A DNA stretch of 64,000 nt from positions 1 to 64,000 of the forward strand of contig NZ_JANLCK010000011.1 of NCBI RefSeq assembly GCF_024979315.1. The letters run 5' to 3'. Made by a program: the position numbers and the translations under genes. Each line of letters starts with the position of its first letter. The stretch's first letter is position 1. Shown piece after piece: positions 56,119 to 64,000 of the stretch. The notes under the pieces were generated by a model. It was given only the letters and a program-made list of their open reading frames with translations. It made no database searches and was not told where the DNA came from. The DNA is from Herbiconiux oxytropis. GTDB lineage: Bacteria > Actinomycetota > Actinomycetes > Actinomycetales > Microbacteriaceae.

Positions 56119-57270
56119 CTAGGGCCTGGGGCTCAGAGGTCGGGTGGGCCCCGGTGCAGCCCCGGCCGCCCGCTTGCGCTTCCTCGGCGGCTCGGGCGGT
56201 GGCTCCGGTTCGCCGTTCCACGTCTTGACGATGGCCCAGGCCACGGCGGCGATCGGCACCGAGAGCACCGCGCCGACGATGCCGCCGAGGATGGTTCCCG
56301 CCGTCAGCGCGATCAGGATGACGAGTGGGTGCAGCTTCAGCGACTGCGCCATCACGACGGGCTGCAGGAAGTTGCCCTCGAGCTGGTTGACCGCCACCAC
56401 GATCGCGATCACGATCAGCGCGATCAGCGGCCCGTTGGCCACGAGCGCCACGAGGGCTGCGAGCACTCCGGCGAGGGTGGCGCCGATGAGCGGGATGAAG
56501 GCGCCGACGAACACGATGATCGCGAGCGGCAGCGCAAGCGGCACGCCGAGCACGGCGAGGCCGATCCCGATGCCTGCGGCGTCGACGAACGCGATGGTGG
56601 CCGTGCCCCGCACGTAGCCGCCGAGCACGCGCACGGCGGTGGCGCCGATCCGCTCGCCCCGCTCGTGCCGGTACCCCGAGAACGGCTTCAGCAGGAACTC
56701 CCAGATGCGCGCCCCGTCTTTCATGAAGAAGAACAGGATGACGATCATGAGCACGGCGCCCGTGATGACCTCGCCGGCGGCCGAGACCCCGGCGAGCGCG
56801 CCGGTGCCGAACTGGCTGCTGGTGAGGAAGTCGACGACGGTGTCGCGGAGGCTGTCGAGCTGCTGTTGATCGATGTCGAACGGCAGTCCGAGCACGAAAC
56901 CGTGCAGGTCGTCGATGCCCTGGGCGGCGGAGTCGCGGAGCTCGCCCCACTGCCCGCGCACGGCGAAGACGATGAGCGTGACGAGGCCACCGAACACCAC
57001 GACGCCGGCGAGCAGCGTCACCCAGGTGGCGGCCATGGCGCCGAGCCCCCGCCGCTTCAGCCAGCGCAGCACGGGGCTGAGGGCCGCCGCGATGATGAGG
57101 GCGAGCAGCACCGGGATGACGACGAGCTTGAGCTGGATGAGCGCGAACACCACGATGGTGGCGAGGGCCAGCACGATGATGATCTGCAGGCTGCGCACGC
57201 TGAGCTGGCCGAACTTGTCGGTGAAGAGTGAGCGCAGGCTCGGCCGCGCATTCGGGTCGTCGGTGGACAT
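56119..57270 (-). CDS. AI-2E-family transporter
   Basis: 383 residues, seven or eight membrane helices with the family pattern (VIPVLLALIIAAALSPVLRW, LPLAIIVFVGAFIPLIGATL, NFLQPVVMAQSLKLHPLVIL). Members export small signals or act as Na+/H+ antiporters. A basic tail (PPRKRKRAAGAAPG) ends the protein. Start ATG 57270. Confidence 0.9.
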   Translation of the reverse strand: MSTDDPNARPSLRSLFTDKFGQLSVRSLQIIIVLALATIVVFALIQLKLVVIPVLLALIIAAALSPVLRWLKRRGLGAMAATWVTLLAGVVVFGGLVTLIVFAVRGQWGELRDSAAQGIDDLHGFVLGLPFDIDQQQLDSLRDTVVDFLTSSQFGTGALAGVSAAGEVITGAVLMIVILFFFMKDGARIWEFLLKPFSGYRHERGERIGATAVRVLGGYVRGTATIAFVDAAGIGIGLAVLGVPLALPLAIIVFVGAFIPLIGATLAGVLAALVALVANGPLIALIVIAIVVAVNQLEGNFLQPVVMAQSLKLHPLVILIALTAGTILGGIVGAVLSVPIAAVAWAIVKTWNGEPEPPPEPPRKRKRAAGAAPGPTRPLSPRP

Positions 57271-57342
57271 GGATCAACACTGACACGGATACGACGACCC
57301 CGCCCGCCCCGCACGCGCCGCCGGCCTCCGGTGGTCGTCGGC

Positions 57343-57348
57343 TAGCCT
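57343..57348 (+). promoter_or_regulatory. -10 box TAGCCT of a leaderless gene
   Basis: TAGCCT ends 6 nt before ATG 57355; no ribosome site lies between. Confidence 0.5.
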
Positions 57349-57354
57349 CGTGCC

Positions 57355-58023
57355 ATGCCCGCGAACCCTCCTGCGCCGACCGCGGTGGCGACCGTCGCCG
57401 GTCGCCTGCGCGAGCAGATCCTCGACGCGGAGCTCGCGCCGGGTGCACCGCTCCGCGAGGAGGCGCTCACCGCGGAGCACGGCGTCAACCGCCACACGGT
57501 GCGCGCGGCTGTCCGCGCGCTCGAGGCCGAGCGGCTCGTGACGATCGAGCCCTACCGTGGAGCCCGGGTGCGCGCCTTCGCCGCCGCCGACGTGCGGGCG
57601 CTGCTGGAGTACCGCACGGCACTCGAGGCCGAGGCCGTGCGGCTGCTCGGCGAGCGGATGCGCGGGGTCACCGATGCGGGTGACGCCCTCCCCCTGCCCC
57701 GCCCGGTCATCGAGGCCAACGAGCGCCTCCGCGAGGTGTGCCGCTCCCACCCGCACGACCACCGGGGCATCGAGACCGCTCATGCCGACCTCCACCACGC
57801 TCTCGTGGCGGCAGCGGGGAGCCCGCGCATCACCGAGGCGCACGCCCGGCTCGAGAGCGAGCTGCTGCTCTTCCTCAACCAGCTGCGCCCCCTCCTCCCG
57901 GCCGACGAGATGGCCGACCAGCACGACCGCTTCCTCGAGGCCGTCGCCCGGCGCGGCGCGGAGGCCGTGCGCGAGCATCTCGCCCACTCCGCTCAGCAGT
58001 TGATCGGCCTGCTCGAGCCCTAG
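57355..58023 (+). CDS. GntR-family regulator (FCD subfamily)
   Basis: 222 residues. Winged helix VATVAGRLREQILDAELAPG, then EEALTAEHGVNRHTVRAAVR. The C-terminal FCD domain has metal ligands (DLHHALVAAAGS). Not adjacent to an evident catabolic operon, so the target is unclear; the neighbouring transporter and ligase genes are unlikely effectors. Confidence 0.86.
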   Translation: MPANPPAPTAVATVAGRLREQILDAELAPGAPLREEALTAEHGVNRHTVRAAVRALEAERLVTIEPYRGARVRAFAAADVRALLEYRTALEAEAVRLLGERMRGVTDAGDALPLPRPVIEANERLREVCRSHPHDHRGIETAHADLHHALVAAAGSPRITEAHARLESELLLFLNQLRPLLPADEMADQHDRFLEAVARRGAEAVREHLAHSAQQLIGLLEP

Positions 58024-58055
58024 GCATCCGCGCCACGGGCGAGCAGGATCGACAC

Positions 58056-59129
58056 ATGACCACGAGCTCCCCCGCCCCCGTCTCCCCCATGCTCGCCAAG
58101 GCCGTCGCGGCGGTGCCCGATCAGGGCGCCGTGGCGGGCGGCTTCCTCTACGAGCCGAAGTGGGACGGCTTTCGGGGCATCGTCGTCTTCGACGGCGAGT
58201 CGATCGAGATCGGGAGCCGCGGCTCGAAGCCCCTCACCCGCTACTTCCCCGAGCTCACGAGCGCCCTGGCGCGTCTGCTGCCCGGCCCCTGCGTGCTCGA
58301 CGGCGAGATCGTGGTGCCCACGGGAGATCCGGGTCGCCAGCGGCTCGACTGGGAGGCGCTCTCGCAGCGCATCCACCCCGCCGAGAGCCGCATCCGCACG
58401 CTCTCCGAGGCCACCCCGGCCGTGTTCGTGGCGTTCGACCTGCTCGGCGAGGAGGGCGACGACCTGCAGGAGCGGCCGTTCGGCGAACGGCGCGAGGCGC
58501 TCGAGGCCTTCATCGCACGGGTTCCGGCCGCAGAGGCCCGGGGGGTGCTCGCACTCTCGCGCACGACGCACGACGTCGAGCTGGCCCGGCGCTGGCTCGT
58601 GGAGTTCGAGGGCGCGGGGCTGGACGGCGTCGTCGCGAAGCCGCTCGCCGCGCCCTACGCCCCGGGCAAGCGCGTGCTGCAGAAGATCAAGCACCGGCGC
58701 ACGGCCGACGTCGTGGTCACGGGCTACCGCGTGCACACGAGCGGCACCGGGGTGGGCTCGCTGCTGCTCGGCCTCTACGGAGACGACGGCGAGCTGCACC
58801 AGGTGGGCGGGGCCTCCGCGTTCACCGACAAGCGCCGCCGCGAACTCATCGACGAGCTCGAGCCGCTCGTCGAGCGGGGCGACGACGGCGAGGTGGTGCG
58901 CGCCGAGGGCGAGCGCAACCGCTTCTCGTCGAAGAAGGACGTGTCGTTCGTGCCGCTCGAGCCCCGGCTCGTCGTGGAGGTGCGCTACGACCAGATGGAG
59001 GGATCCCGCTTCCGGCACACCGTGCAGATCGAGCGCTGGCGCATCGACCGCGAACCGGAGTCGTGCCGCTTCGACCAGCTGGAGCAGCCCGAGGGCTACG
59101 ACCTCGCCGAGGTGCTCGGCGGCCCCTGA
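58056..59129 (+). CDS. Stand-alone ATP-dependent DNA ligase (LigC-like)
   Basis: 357 residues. Active-site lysine K35 in EPKWDGFRG, then DGEIVVP, VFVAFDLL and VVAKPL motifs of the adenylation domain, followed by the OB-fold (TADVVVTGYRVHTSGTGVGS). It seals nicks in DNA; LigC types serve repair or non-homologous end joining. Convergent with the LigD-type polymerase gene. GAGCAGGA precedes the ATG. Confidence 0.9.
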   Translation: MTTSSPAPVSPMLAKAVAAVPDQGAVAGGFLYEPKWDGFRGIVVFDGESIEIGSRGSKPLTRYFPELTSALARLLPGPCVLDGEIVVPTGDPGRQRLDWEALSQRIHPAESRIRTLSEATPAVFVAFDLLGEEGDDLQERPFGERREALEAFIARVPAAEARGVLALSRTTHDVELARRWLVEFEGAGLDGVVAKPLAAPYAPGKRVLQKIKHRRTADVVVTGYRVHTSGTGVGSLLLGLYGDDGELHQVGGASAFTDKRRRELIDELEPLVERGDDGEVVRAEGERNRFSSKKDVSFVPLEPRLVVEVRYDQMEGSRFRHTVQIERWRIDREPESCRFDQLEQPEGYDLAEVLGGP

Positions 59130-59165
59130 CCGCTGGCGCCGGCGTCATGCGGGCCTGCGAAGCCG

Positions 59166-60191
59166 TCAGTCGGCGGTCTTCTTGGCGCGGCTCGGCTGCA
59201 CGCGGGGCGGTTCCCCGGGCATCTTCGGGAAGTCGGGCGGGAAGGGCAGCTCCCCGAGCCCGTCGCCGAGATCCCGCTCCCACCAGCCCAGCAGCGTGTC
59301 GATGCGCCCGGGCGCCTCGTGCATCCGCGACCACGGGTCTCCGGTCGCGGCGAGTCGCTCGGGCACGCTCCGCAGGGTGAAGGTGCGGGGATCGACCTCG
59401 GGCAGCTCCTCCCAGGTCACGGGGCACGACACGGGGGCGTGGGCGAGCGCCCGCGGGCTGTAGGCGCCGGCCATGGTGCGGTCGCGGTTGGCCTGGTTGA
59501 AGTCCACGAAGATGCGCTCGCCCCGCTCCTCCTTCCACCAGTGCGTGGTGACCTGCTCGGGCATCCGCCGTTCGAGCTCGCGGGCCGCGGCGATCACCGC
59601 GTGCCTGACGTCGAGGAACTCGTGGGTCGGCTCGATCGGCGCGAAGACATGCAGGCCCCGGTTGCCCGAGGTCTTCACGAACGCGTCGAGCTGCGCCTCG
59701 GCGAGCACCTCGCGCAGGGCGAACGCGGCGGTCACGGCCTCGGCGAATCCCGTTCCCGGTTGCGGATCGAGGTCGATCCTCAGCTGGTCGGGGAGGTCGG
59801 GCTCCCCCGCCCGGGAGGCCCAGGGGTGGAACACGACGGTGTTCATCTGGGCCGCCCAGACCGCCACGGCCGGTTCGTCGACCACGAGCTGCGGATGCAC
59901 GCGGCCGCTCGGGTAGGTCACCGGCACCGCGCGCACGTAGTCCGGTGCGCCCTTCGGCGGGTTCTTCGAGAAGAACCGTTCGCCGTCGATGCCACCGGGG
60001 AAGCGCTCGAGCGAGAGAGGCCGGTCGCCGTTGGCCGCCACGAACGCGTCTCCCACCGCGATGAGGTACTCCGCTAGCTCGCGCTTCGTGATGCCGACCT
60101 CGGGCCACAGCACCCTCGACGGGCTCGACACCCGCACCTCGCGCACCCCGTGGGGGCCCTCGACCGTCAGCACCACAGCTTCGCTCGCCAT
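59166..60191 (-). CDS. LigD-type DNA polymerase/primase domain protein
   Basis: 341 residues, AEP-superfamily polymerase like LigD-Pol. The metal site includes the acidic pair LRIDLDPQP, plus ERFPGGIDGERFFSKNPP and FVKTSGNRGLHVFAPI near the nucleotide pocket. Fills ends in NHEJ. The ligase and nuclease domains of full LigD are absent; the ligase is encoded next to it. Leaderless from TAGCGT. No Ku gene is in the window. Confidence 0.9.
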   Translation of the reverse strand: MASEAVVLTVEGPHGVREVRVSSPSRVLWPEVGITKRELAEYLIAVGDAFVAANGDRPLSLERFPGGIDGERFFSKNPPKGAPDYVRAVPVTYPSGRVHPQLVVDEPAVAVWAAQMNTVVFHPWASRAGEPDLPDQLRIDLDPQPGTGFAEAVTAAFALREVLAEAQLDAFVKTSGNRGLHVFAPIEPTHEFLDVRHAVIAAARELERRMPEQVTTHWWKEERGERIFVDFNQANRDRTMAGAYSPRALAHAPVSCPVTWEELPEVDPRTFTLRSVPERLAATGDPWSRMHEAPGRIDTLLGWWERDLGDGLGELPFPPDFPKMPGEPPRVQPSRAKKTAD

Positions 60192-60197
60192 GGCCTC

Positions 60198-60203
60198 ACG
60201 CTA
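60198..60203 (-). promoter_or_regulatory. -10 box TAGCGT of a leaderless gene
   Basis: TAGCGT on the minus strand lies 6 nt before ATG 60191 and is followed by GAG as in other leaderless promoters here. Confidence 0.5.
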
Positions 60204-60227
60204 CTCCCGCACCCACCCCCTGCCCAT

Positions 60228-60291
60228 CTGTCGAGACGTCACTTTCCACACATCCTGCGACGCGGTGGCGTGGAAAGTGACGGCTCGACAG
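60228..60291. repeat. Palindromic element copy A, intergenic
   Basis: Two 22-nt arms (60228-60249 and 60270-60291) with one mismatch and a 20-nt loop. Core TCGAGACGTCACTTTCCAC / GTGGAAAGTGACGGCTCGA. Shares sequence and architecture with the copy inside the acyl-CoA synthetase gene at 34954-35009. It lies between the SPFH gene end and the LigD-type gene start. Confidence 0.85.
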
Positions 60292-60307
60292 AGGGCGAGT
60301 AGGAGGT

Positions 60308-61876
60308 TCAGGGGGTGGGGTCGGTGGCCGGGGGCGTGACGATCGACGCACGACCCGACGAGGCTGCGGCGAAGCCGCGCCCGGCGGCCTCGCCCGTGAT
60401 GCGGCCCGTGACGATCTCGGCGATGTCGATGCCCACGAGATCCTTGACGATCTGCATCGAGGTGGCGAGCTGGCTCGAGACGTTGCCGCCGACCTGCTCG
60501 GCTCCGCTGCCGTCGCTCGAGATGACCGTCATGTTCGCGATCGCCGCGAGCGGCTCCGAGGCCGCGCGCACGATCGCGGGCAGCTCGGCGATGATCTGCT
60601 GGCGCAGCAGGTCGTCGGCGCGCTCCTCGAGCGCCTCGGCCTTGGCCAGCGTGGCCTCGGCCTCGGCGGCACCCTTCACCCGGATGGAGTTGGCCTCGGC
60701 CTCGCCCTCGGCCCGCAGCGCCTCCGCGGCCGCGATGCGGCGGTTCTTCTCCGCGATGCCCTCGGCCTCGGTCGCCTCGGCGGCCGAGCGGCGACGGTTG
60801 CGCTCGGCGAGACCCTCGGCCTCGACGGCCTCGGCCACGGCCTTGCGGCGATCCCTCTCGGCGTTGGCCGCCGCCACGGCCGCGGCCGCATCGGCCTGGG
60901 CCTTCTTCTCGAGGGAGTAGGCGTCGGCATCGGCCACGGCGCGGATCTCGGCGTCGAGCTCCTGCTTGCGGAGTCCGACGCGCTTGCCTGCGGTGATCTC
61001 CTGCTGCGCGATGACCTCCTGCTGCGAGATGGCCTCGGCGAGCGGGCGCGACGCGGAGGCCTCGGCGCGGGCCTTGTCGGTCTCCTTCTGGATCTCGGCG
61101 TTCCGCAGGTCGAGCTTGCGCTGCTGCTCGGCCACGGCCTGGTCGGCCTCGATCCTGGCCTCCTCGGAGGTGCGGCGCGCCACCGACTCGGCGACCTCGG
61201 CGACCTGCTTCACGCGAGCGGCCTCGGCACGACCGAGGTCGCGGATGTAGCCGTTGTCGTCGTCGATCTCCTTGATCTGCAGGGTGTCGATCTGCAGCCC
61301 CTGCACGTCGAGCGACTCGCGCACGGCATCGAGCACCTGACCCTGGAGGGCCTGACGGTTCGTGATGATCTCGGTCACCGTGAGCTGTCCCACGATCGAT
61401 CGGACGGATCCGGAGAGCACCTCCTCGGTCGAGGTCTCGATCTGGTCCTGCTGGTTGAGGAAGCGCTGGGCTGCGGCTCGCACCATCGACTCCGAGCCGC
61501 CCACCTTGACGACCGCGACGGCGTTGACCTTGATGGTGATGGCATCCTTCGTCTGCGCCGTGGCCTGCACATTGAGCTGACGGCTGCGCAGCGAGAGCTT
61601 GAAGTGGGCCTCGACGATGGGCTTCACGAACACGCGCGAGCCGAAGACCACGCGCTGACCGGCGTTCTCGGTCTCGTGCAGAGACGGCTCTCCCGTCTGC
61701 GCGTGCGCCTCGCCCGGTTTGAGCGGGCGCTGACGAGAAGTGACGATGATCGCCTCATCGGGCTTGGCGACCTTGATGCCGCGCAGCAGCACGATCAGGG
61801 CGATGAGCACGACGACGACGACCACCACCACCACGATGACGGTCACAAGCGATTCGAACGAGAGCAGAGGGGGCAT
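60308..61876 (-). CDS. SPFH-domain (flotillin-like) membrane protein
   Basis: 522 residues. One N-terminal membrane helix (LVTVIVVVVVVVVVLIALIV), the SPFH/PHB domain (about residues 35-230), a long coiled-coil rich in E, A and R with AERNRRRSAAEATEAEGIAE-type repeats, and a C-terminal globular end. Flotillins organise membrane domains. GGAAAGG precedes the ATG at 61876. Confidence 0.9.
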   Translation of the reverse strand: MPPLLSFESLVTVIVVVVVVVVVLIALIVLLRGIKVAKPDEAIIVTSRQRPLKPGEAHAQTGEPSLHETENAGQRVVFGSRVFVKPIVEAHFKLSLRSRQLNVQATAQTKDAITIKVNAVAVVKVGGSESMVRAAAQRFLNQQDQIETSTEEVLSGSVRSIVGQLTVTEIITNRQALQGQVLDAVRESLDVQGLQIDTLQIKEIDDDNGYIRDLGRAEAARVKQVAEVAESVARRTSEEARIEADQAVAEQQRKLDLRNAEIQKETDKARAEASASRPLAEAISQQEVIAQQEITAGKRVGLRKQELDAEIRAVADADAYSLEKKAQADAAAAVAAANAERDRRKAVAEAVEAEGLAERNRRRSAAEATEAEGIAEKNRRIAAAEALRAEGEAEANSIRVKGAAEAEATLAKAEALEERADDLLRQQIIAELPAIVRAASEPLAAIANMTVISSDGSGAEQVGGNVSSQLATSMQIVKDLVGIDIAEIVTGRITGEAAGRGFAAASSGRASIVTPPATDPTP

Positions 61877-62048
61877 GACGGCCTTTCCGTGGCTGGAGCG
61901 GTCACCCTCAGTATGCCCGACGCGAGCGACTGACCGACATGAGTAGATCACGCCGGGCGCGCGCCGCCTGGTTGCACGAAGCCGCCCATCCGGTGTGCCA
62001 GGATGGGGCCGTCCCATCGCGCTGGGCACCTCGACGGAAGGATCGCGC

Positions 62049-62999
62049 ATGACCGAGGAGCACTCCGAGTTCGTGCAGCGACTCGCGGCGGCGCCGAGCA
62101 TCGAGACGCTCCCGCCGATAGCCGACCCCGTGGCACGCGCCCCGCAGAACCCGCCGCGGCAGATCCAGGAGAAGTTCGTCGGCGCGAGCTATGCCACGGC
62201 CTACGCCGAGGCCGAGCGCTTCGTCGATGCCGCTTTCGACGCGTGGCCCGGTGGCCCCGATGCGCCTGACACCGACGAGCAGCTCGTGCTCGACTTCGGC
62301 TCCGGCTGGGGGCGCATCACCCGCATGCTGCTGCGCCGCTTCCGCGCCGATCAGGTGTGGTCGAGCGATGTCGACTCGGAGATGACGACGCTCCTGCACA
62401 GCACCCTCCCCGGCGTCAACGCGGTCACCAACGCCCCCTGGCCGCCCACCGTCTTCGCTCCGGCCCGATTCGACGCGGTCACCGCCTTCAGCGTCTTCTC
62501 CCACCTCTCCGAGGAGGCCCACCTGCAGTGGGCGGGCGAGTTCGCGCGCCTGGTGAAGCCCGGCGGCCGGGTCTACATCACCGTGCTCGAGGAGCAGTTC
62601 CTGACCCTCGTGGCCGGATCCCAGGCGGCGGTGGCGGCCGACGAGGCCGACGCGTTCGCCGTCAATCTCGCCCAGGTGGTGCCGGATGCGCTGGCCGCGC
62701 TCGAGACGGTGCGCCAGGGCGACTTCGTCTACGCGGGCGGCGGCGGAGACGACGACGGCCCCCGGGCCCGCTCGTTCTACGCCTGGGCCGTGGCACCGCG
62801 ACCGTGGGTGGAGCGCATCTGGGGCGAGGCCGGGTTCTCGCTCGAGTCGTGGACCCCCACCGGGGTGCTGTTCGATCAGGCCATGGTGGTGCTGCAGCGC
62901 CGGCTGCCGGAGCCGCCAGTGGTCCCCGTGCACCGTCCGCTCGTGCGCCGTGTCGGCGGCCGCGTCAAGCGAGCACTGAAGCGCGCGCTCAAGCGCTAG
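62049..62999 (+). CDS. SAM-dependent class I methyltransferase
   Basis: 316 residues. SAM-binding motif VLDFGSGWGRITRMLLRRF near residue 80, acidic second strand (VWSSDVDSEM), and RFDAVTAFSVFSHL. C-terminal basic helix (RVKRALKRALKR). The substrate is unknown; in other genomes such proteins modify surface glycans or lipids. GGAAGGA precedes the ATG. Its TAG stop shares a palindrome with the convergent gene. Confidence 0.83.
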   Translation: MTEEHSEFVQRLAAAPSIETLPPIADPVARAPQNPPRQIQEKFVGASYATAYAEAERFVDAAFDAWPGGPDAPDTDEQLVLDFGSGWGRITRMLLRRFRADQVWSSDVDSEMTTLLHSTLPGVNAVTNAPWPPTVFAPARFDAVTAFSVFSHLSEEAHLQWAGEFARLVKPGGRVYITVLEEQFLTLVAGSQAAVAADEADAFAVNLAQVVPDALAALETVRQGDFVYAGGGGDDDGPRARSFYAWAVAPRPWVERIWGEAGFSLESWTPTGVLFDQAMVVLQRRLPEPPVVPVHRPLVRRVGGRVKRALKRALKR

Positions 63000-63009
63000 C
63001 AGCTAGCGC
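62993..63009. terminator. Dyad spanning both stop codons
   Basis: GCGCTAGCAGCTAGCGC holds the TAG stop of both convergent genes. As RNA it would form a 7-bp stem with a 3-nt loop on either strand. Confidence 0.45.
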
Positions 63010-64000
63010 GCCGAGCGGTGCGCCGCCTCGATGATGCGCAGCACGTGCTCGGCCTCGACCGGCAGCACGGGCAGTGCGGCCGTGGACGCATCGGATGCCG
63101 CGGTGAGCCCCGAGGCGAGCTCGCGGTAGAACGCGGCATGGCTGCCGCGCTCGATCGCGACCTCGCGCGCACCGCCGTCCGGGGTGCGCACGACGGCCGT
63201 CTGCGCCTCCGGGTCGAGTCCGTAGGCGGGATCGCCCGGCAGCATGCCCGCGAGAGCCTGCCGCTCCTGCGGATCCAGACCGTGCGTCTCGAGCACCGCG
63301 TCGGCGCCGACCACCCGGAACCTGGGCCTGTTCGCCGGCGAGACGGCGCTCATCCAGAGCCGTGACCGCACGCCGCCCTCGTGCTGCAGCGTCACGAACG
63401 AGTCGTCGTCGGCGAGGCCCCCTTGCCGGCGCACGTCGAGCTCGGCGTGCACACCGTGCTCGAGGTCGACCGGCCCGAACAGGCGAACGGCCTGGTCGAT
63501 GAGGTGCGGACCGAGGTCGTAGAGGATGCCGCCGCCCTGCTCGGCCGTCACGCGATCCTTCCACTTGGCGCCGCGCTCGGGTCGGTAGAACTCGAACGCC
63601 GACTCGAACTGCCGCACCTCGCCGAGCTCGCCGCTCCCGATCAGCGCCTGCACGGTCAGGAAGTCGCCGTCCCAGCGGCGGTTCTGATAGACGGTGACGG
63701 CGCGGCCCACCTGCTCGGCGTGCGCGATCACCTCGAGGGCCTCCGCGGCGGTCAGCGCGAACGGCTTGTCGACCACCACGTCGAGACCGGCGTCGAGAGC
63801 GCGGTGCGCGAGCGCCGCATGCGTGTCGTTGGGGGTCGTGATCACCACGAGGTCGAGCTCGCTGGCGCGCGCGAACAGGGCGTCGGCATCCCGCACGACG
63901 ACACCCTCGCCGTAGCGCTCAGCGGCCTCGGCCCCCCGCTCCGCGTCACCCGTCACGATCGCGACGAGCGCGTAGGCGGGGTCGGCGGCGATGAGCGGGG
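63003..64000 (-). CDS. Gfo/Idh/MocA-family oxidoreductase (5' end outside window)
   Basis: About 332 residues visible; roughly the first 20-25 residues, with the start of the NAD-binding fold, lie beyond the right edge. The frame is open at 64000 (reads PLIAADPAYALVAIVTGD). Conserved DKPFALTAAEALEVI is the catalytic-lysine motif and VYQNRRWDGDFLTVQALI is typical of scyllo-inositol dehydrogenase IolW/YdgJ-like members; GGGILYDLGPHLIDQAV carries the catalytic histidine. A sugar or inositol dehydrogenase with NAD(P) is likely; substrate not fixed. Confidence 0.88.
   Translation of the reverse strand, partial: PLIAADPAYALVAIVTGDAERGAEAAERYGEGVVVRDADALFARASELDLVVITTPNDTHAALAHRALDAGLDVVVDKPFALTAAEALEVIAHAEQVGRAVTVYQNRRWDGDFLTVQALIGSGELGEVRQFESAFEFYRPERGAKWKDRVTAEQGGGILYDLGPHLIDQAVRLFGPVDLEHGVHAELDVRRQGGLADDDSFVTLQHEGGVRSRLWMSAVSPANRPRFRVVGADAVLETHGLDPQERQALAGMLPGDPAYGLDPEAQTAVVRTPDGGAREVAIERGSHAAFYRELASGLTAASDASTAALPVLPVEAEHVLRIIEAAHRSAR

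Overview
This window is high-GC, gene-dense DNA from an actinobacterium. Four features point to Actinomycetota: TANNNT -10 boxes sitting 6-7 nt before start codons, frequent GTG starts, an HspR-type HAIR operator before a Clp ATPase, and a SigK/RskA-like pair beside a class F sortase. The overall gene set and the cell-wall-binding (CWB2) repeat suggest Microbacteriaceae. I cannot name a genus. There is no sign of a prophage, integrase, transposase, rRNA operon or CRISPR array. The only RNA gene seen is one tRNA-Cys.

Layout. 1-4.2 kb: a secreted multidomain GH127-type glycosidase (cut by the window edge) under two LacI-type operators. 4.3-11.9 kb: metallo-beta-lactamase-fold hydrolase, AraC regulator, sortase-anchored alpha/beta hydrolase, M1 aminopeptidase lipoprotein, an SDR and a divergent MerR regulator. 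12-18.2 kb: an aromatic (hydroxyquinol-type) catabolic operon in which monooxygenase, dioxygenase, AraC regulator and solute-binding protein are all joined by 4-bp overlaps, with a divergent acyl-CoA-dehydrogenase-like monooxygenase. 18.3-25.9 kb: lipoprotein, DUF429, VOC protein, Na+/H+ antiporter, then a DUF1989 / flavin reductase / solute-binding-protein operon with a divergent GntR regulator. 25.9-29.2 kb: anti-sigma factor, SigK-like ECF factor, class F sortase and DUF4397 surface protein. 29.3-36.7 kb: amine oxidase-like flavoprotein, two acyl-CoA synthetases, a quinone-reductase-like protein and an SDR.

36.8-42.4 kb: a complete beta-glucoside PTS operon (EIIBCA, GH1 beta-glucosidase, BglG/LicT antiterminator, HPr, histidine phosphatase) preceded by a promoter, a RAT-like antiterminator RNA and an intrinsic terminator with a U-tract, so the locus can control itself by antitermination. 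42.4-48.2 kb: NnrD, histidine phosphatase, Bcr/CflA-type exporter and an HspR-controlled ClpC-like ATPase. 48.4-54.2 kb: small membrane proteins, tRNA-Cys, a CDP-alcohol phosphatidyltransferase, an STAS / RsbW-like / GAF-PP2C partner-switching set, a DUF385 protein and a lytic-transglycosylase-like protein. 54.5-64 kb: NnrE, YtxH/DUF3618 envelope proteins, AI-2E-family transporter, GntR regulator, stand-alone ATP-dependent DNA ligase and LigD-type polymerase, SPFH/flotillin protein, methyltransferase and a Gfo/Idh/MocA oxidoreductase cut by the right edge.

The most unusual observation is a family of roughly 60-bp palindromes. Two clear copies share stem sequence, a 20-nt loop and the same stem mismatch. 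One copy is intergenic (60228-60291). The other (34954-35009) lies in frame inside an acyl-CoA synthetase gene. Other long-stem palindromes of similar design but different sequence sit in several intergenic regions.
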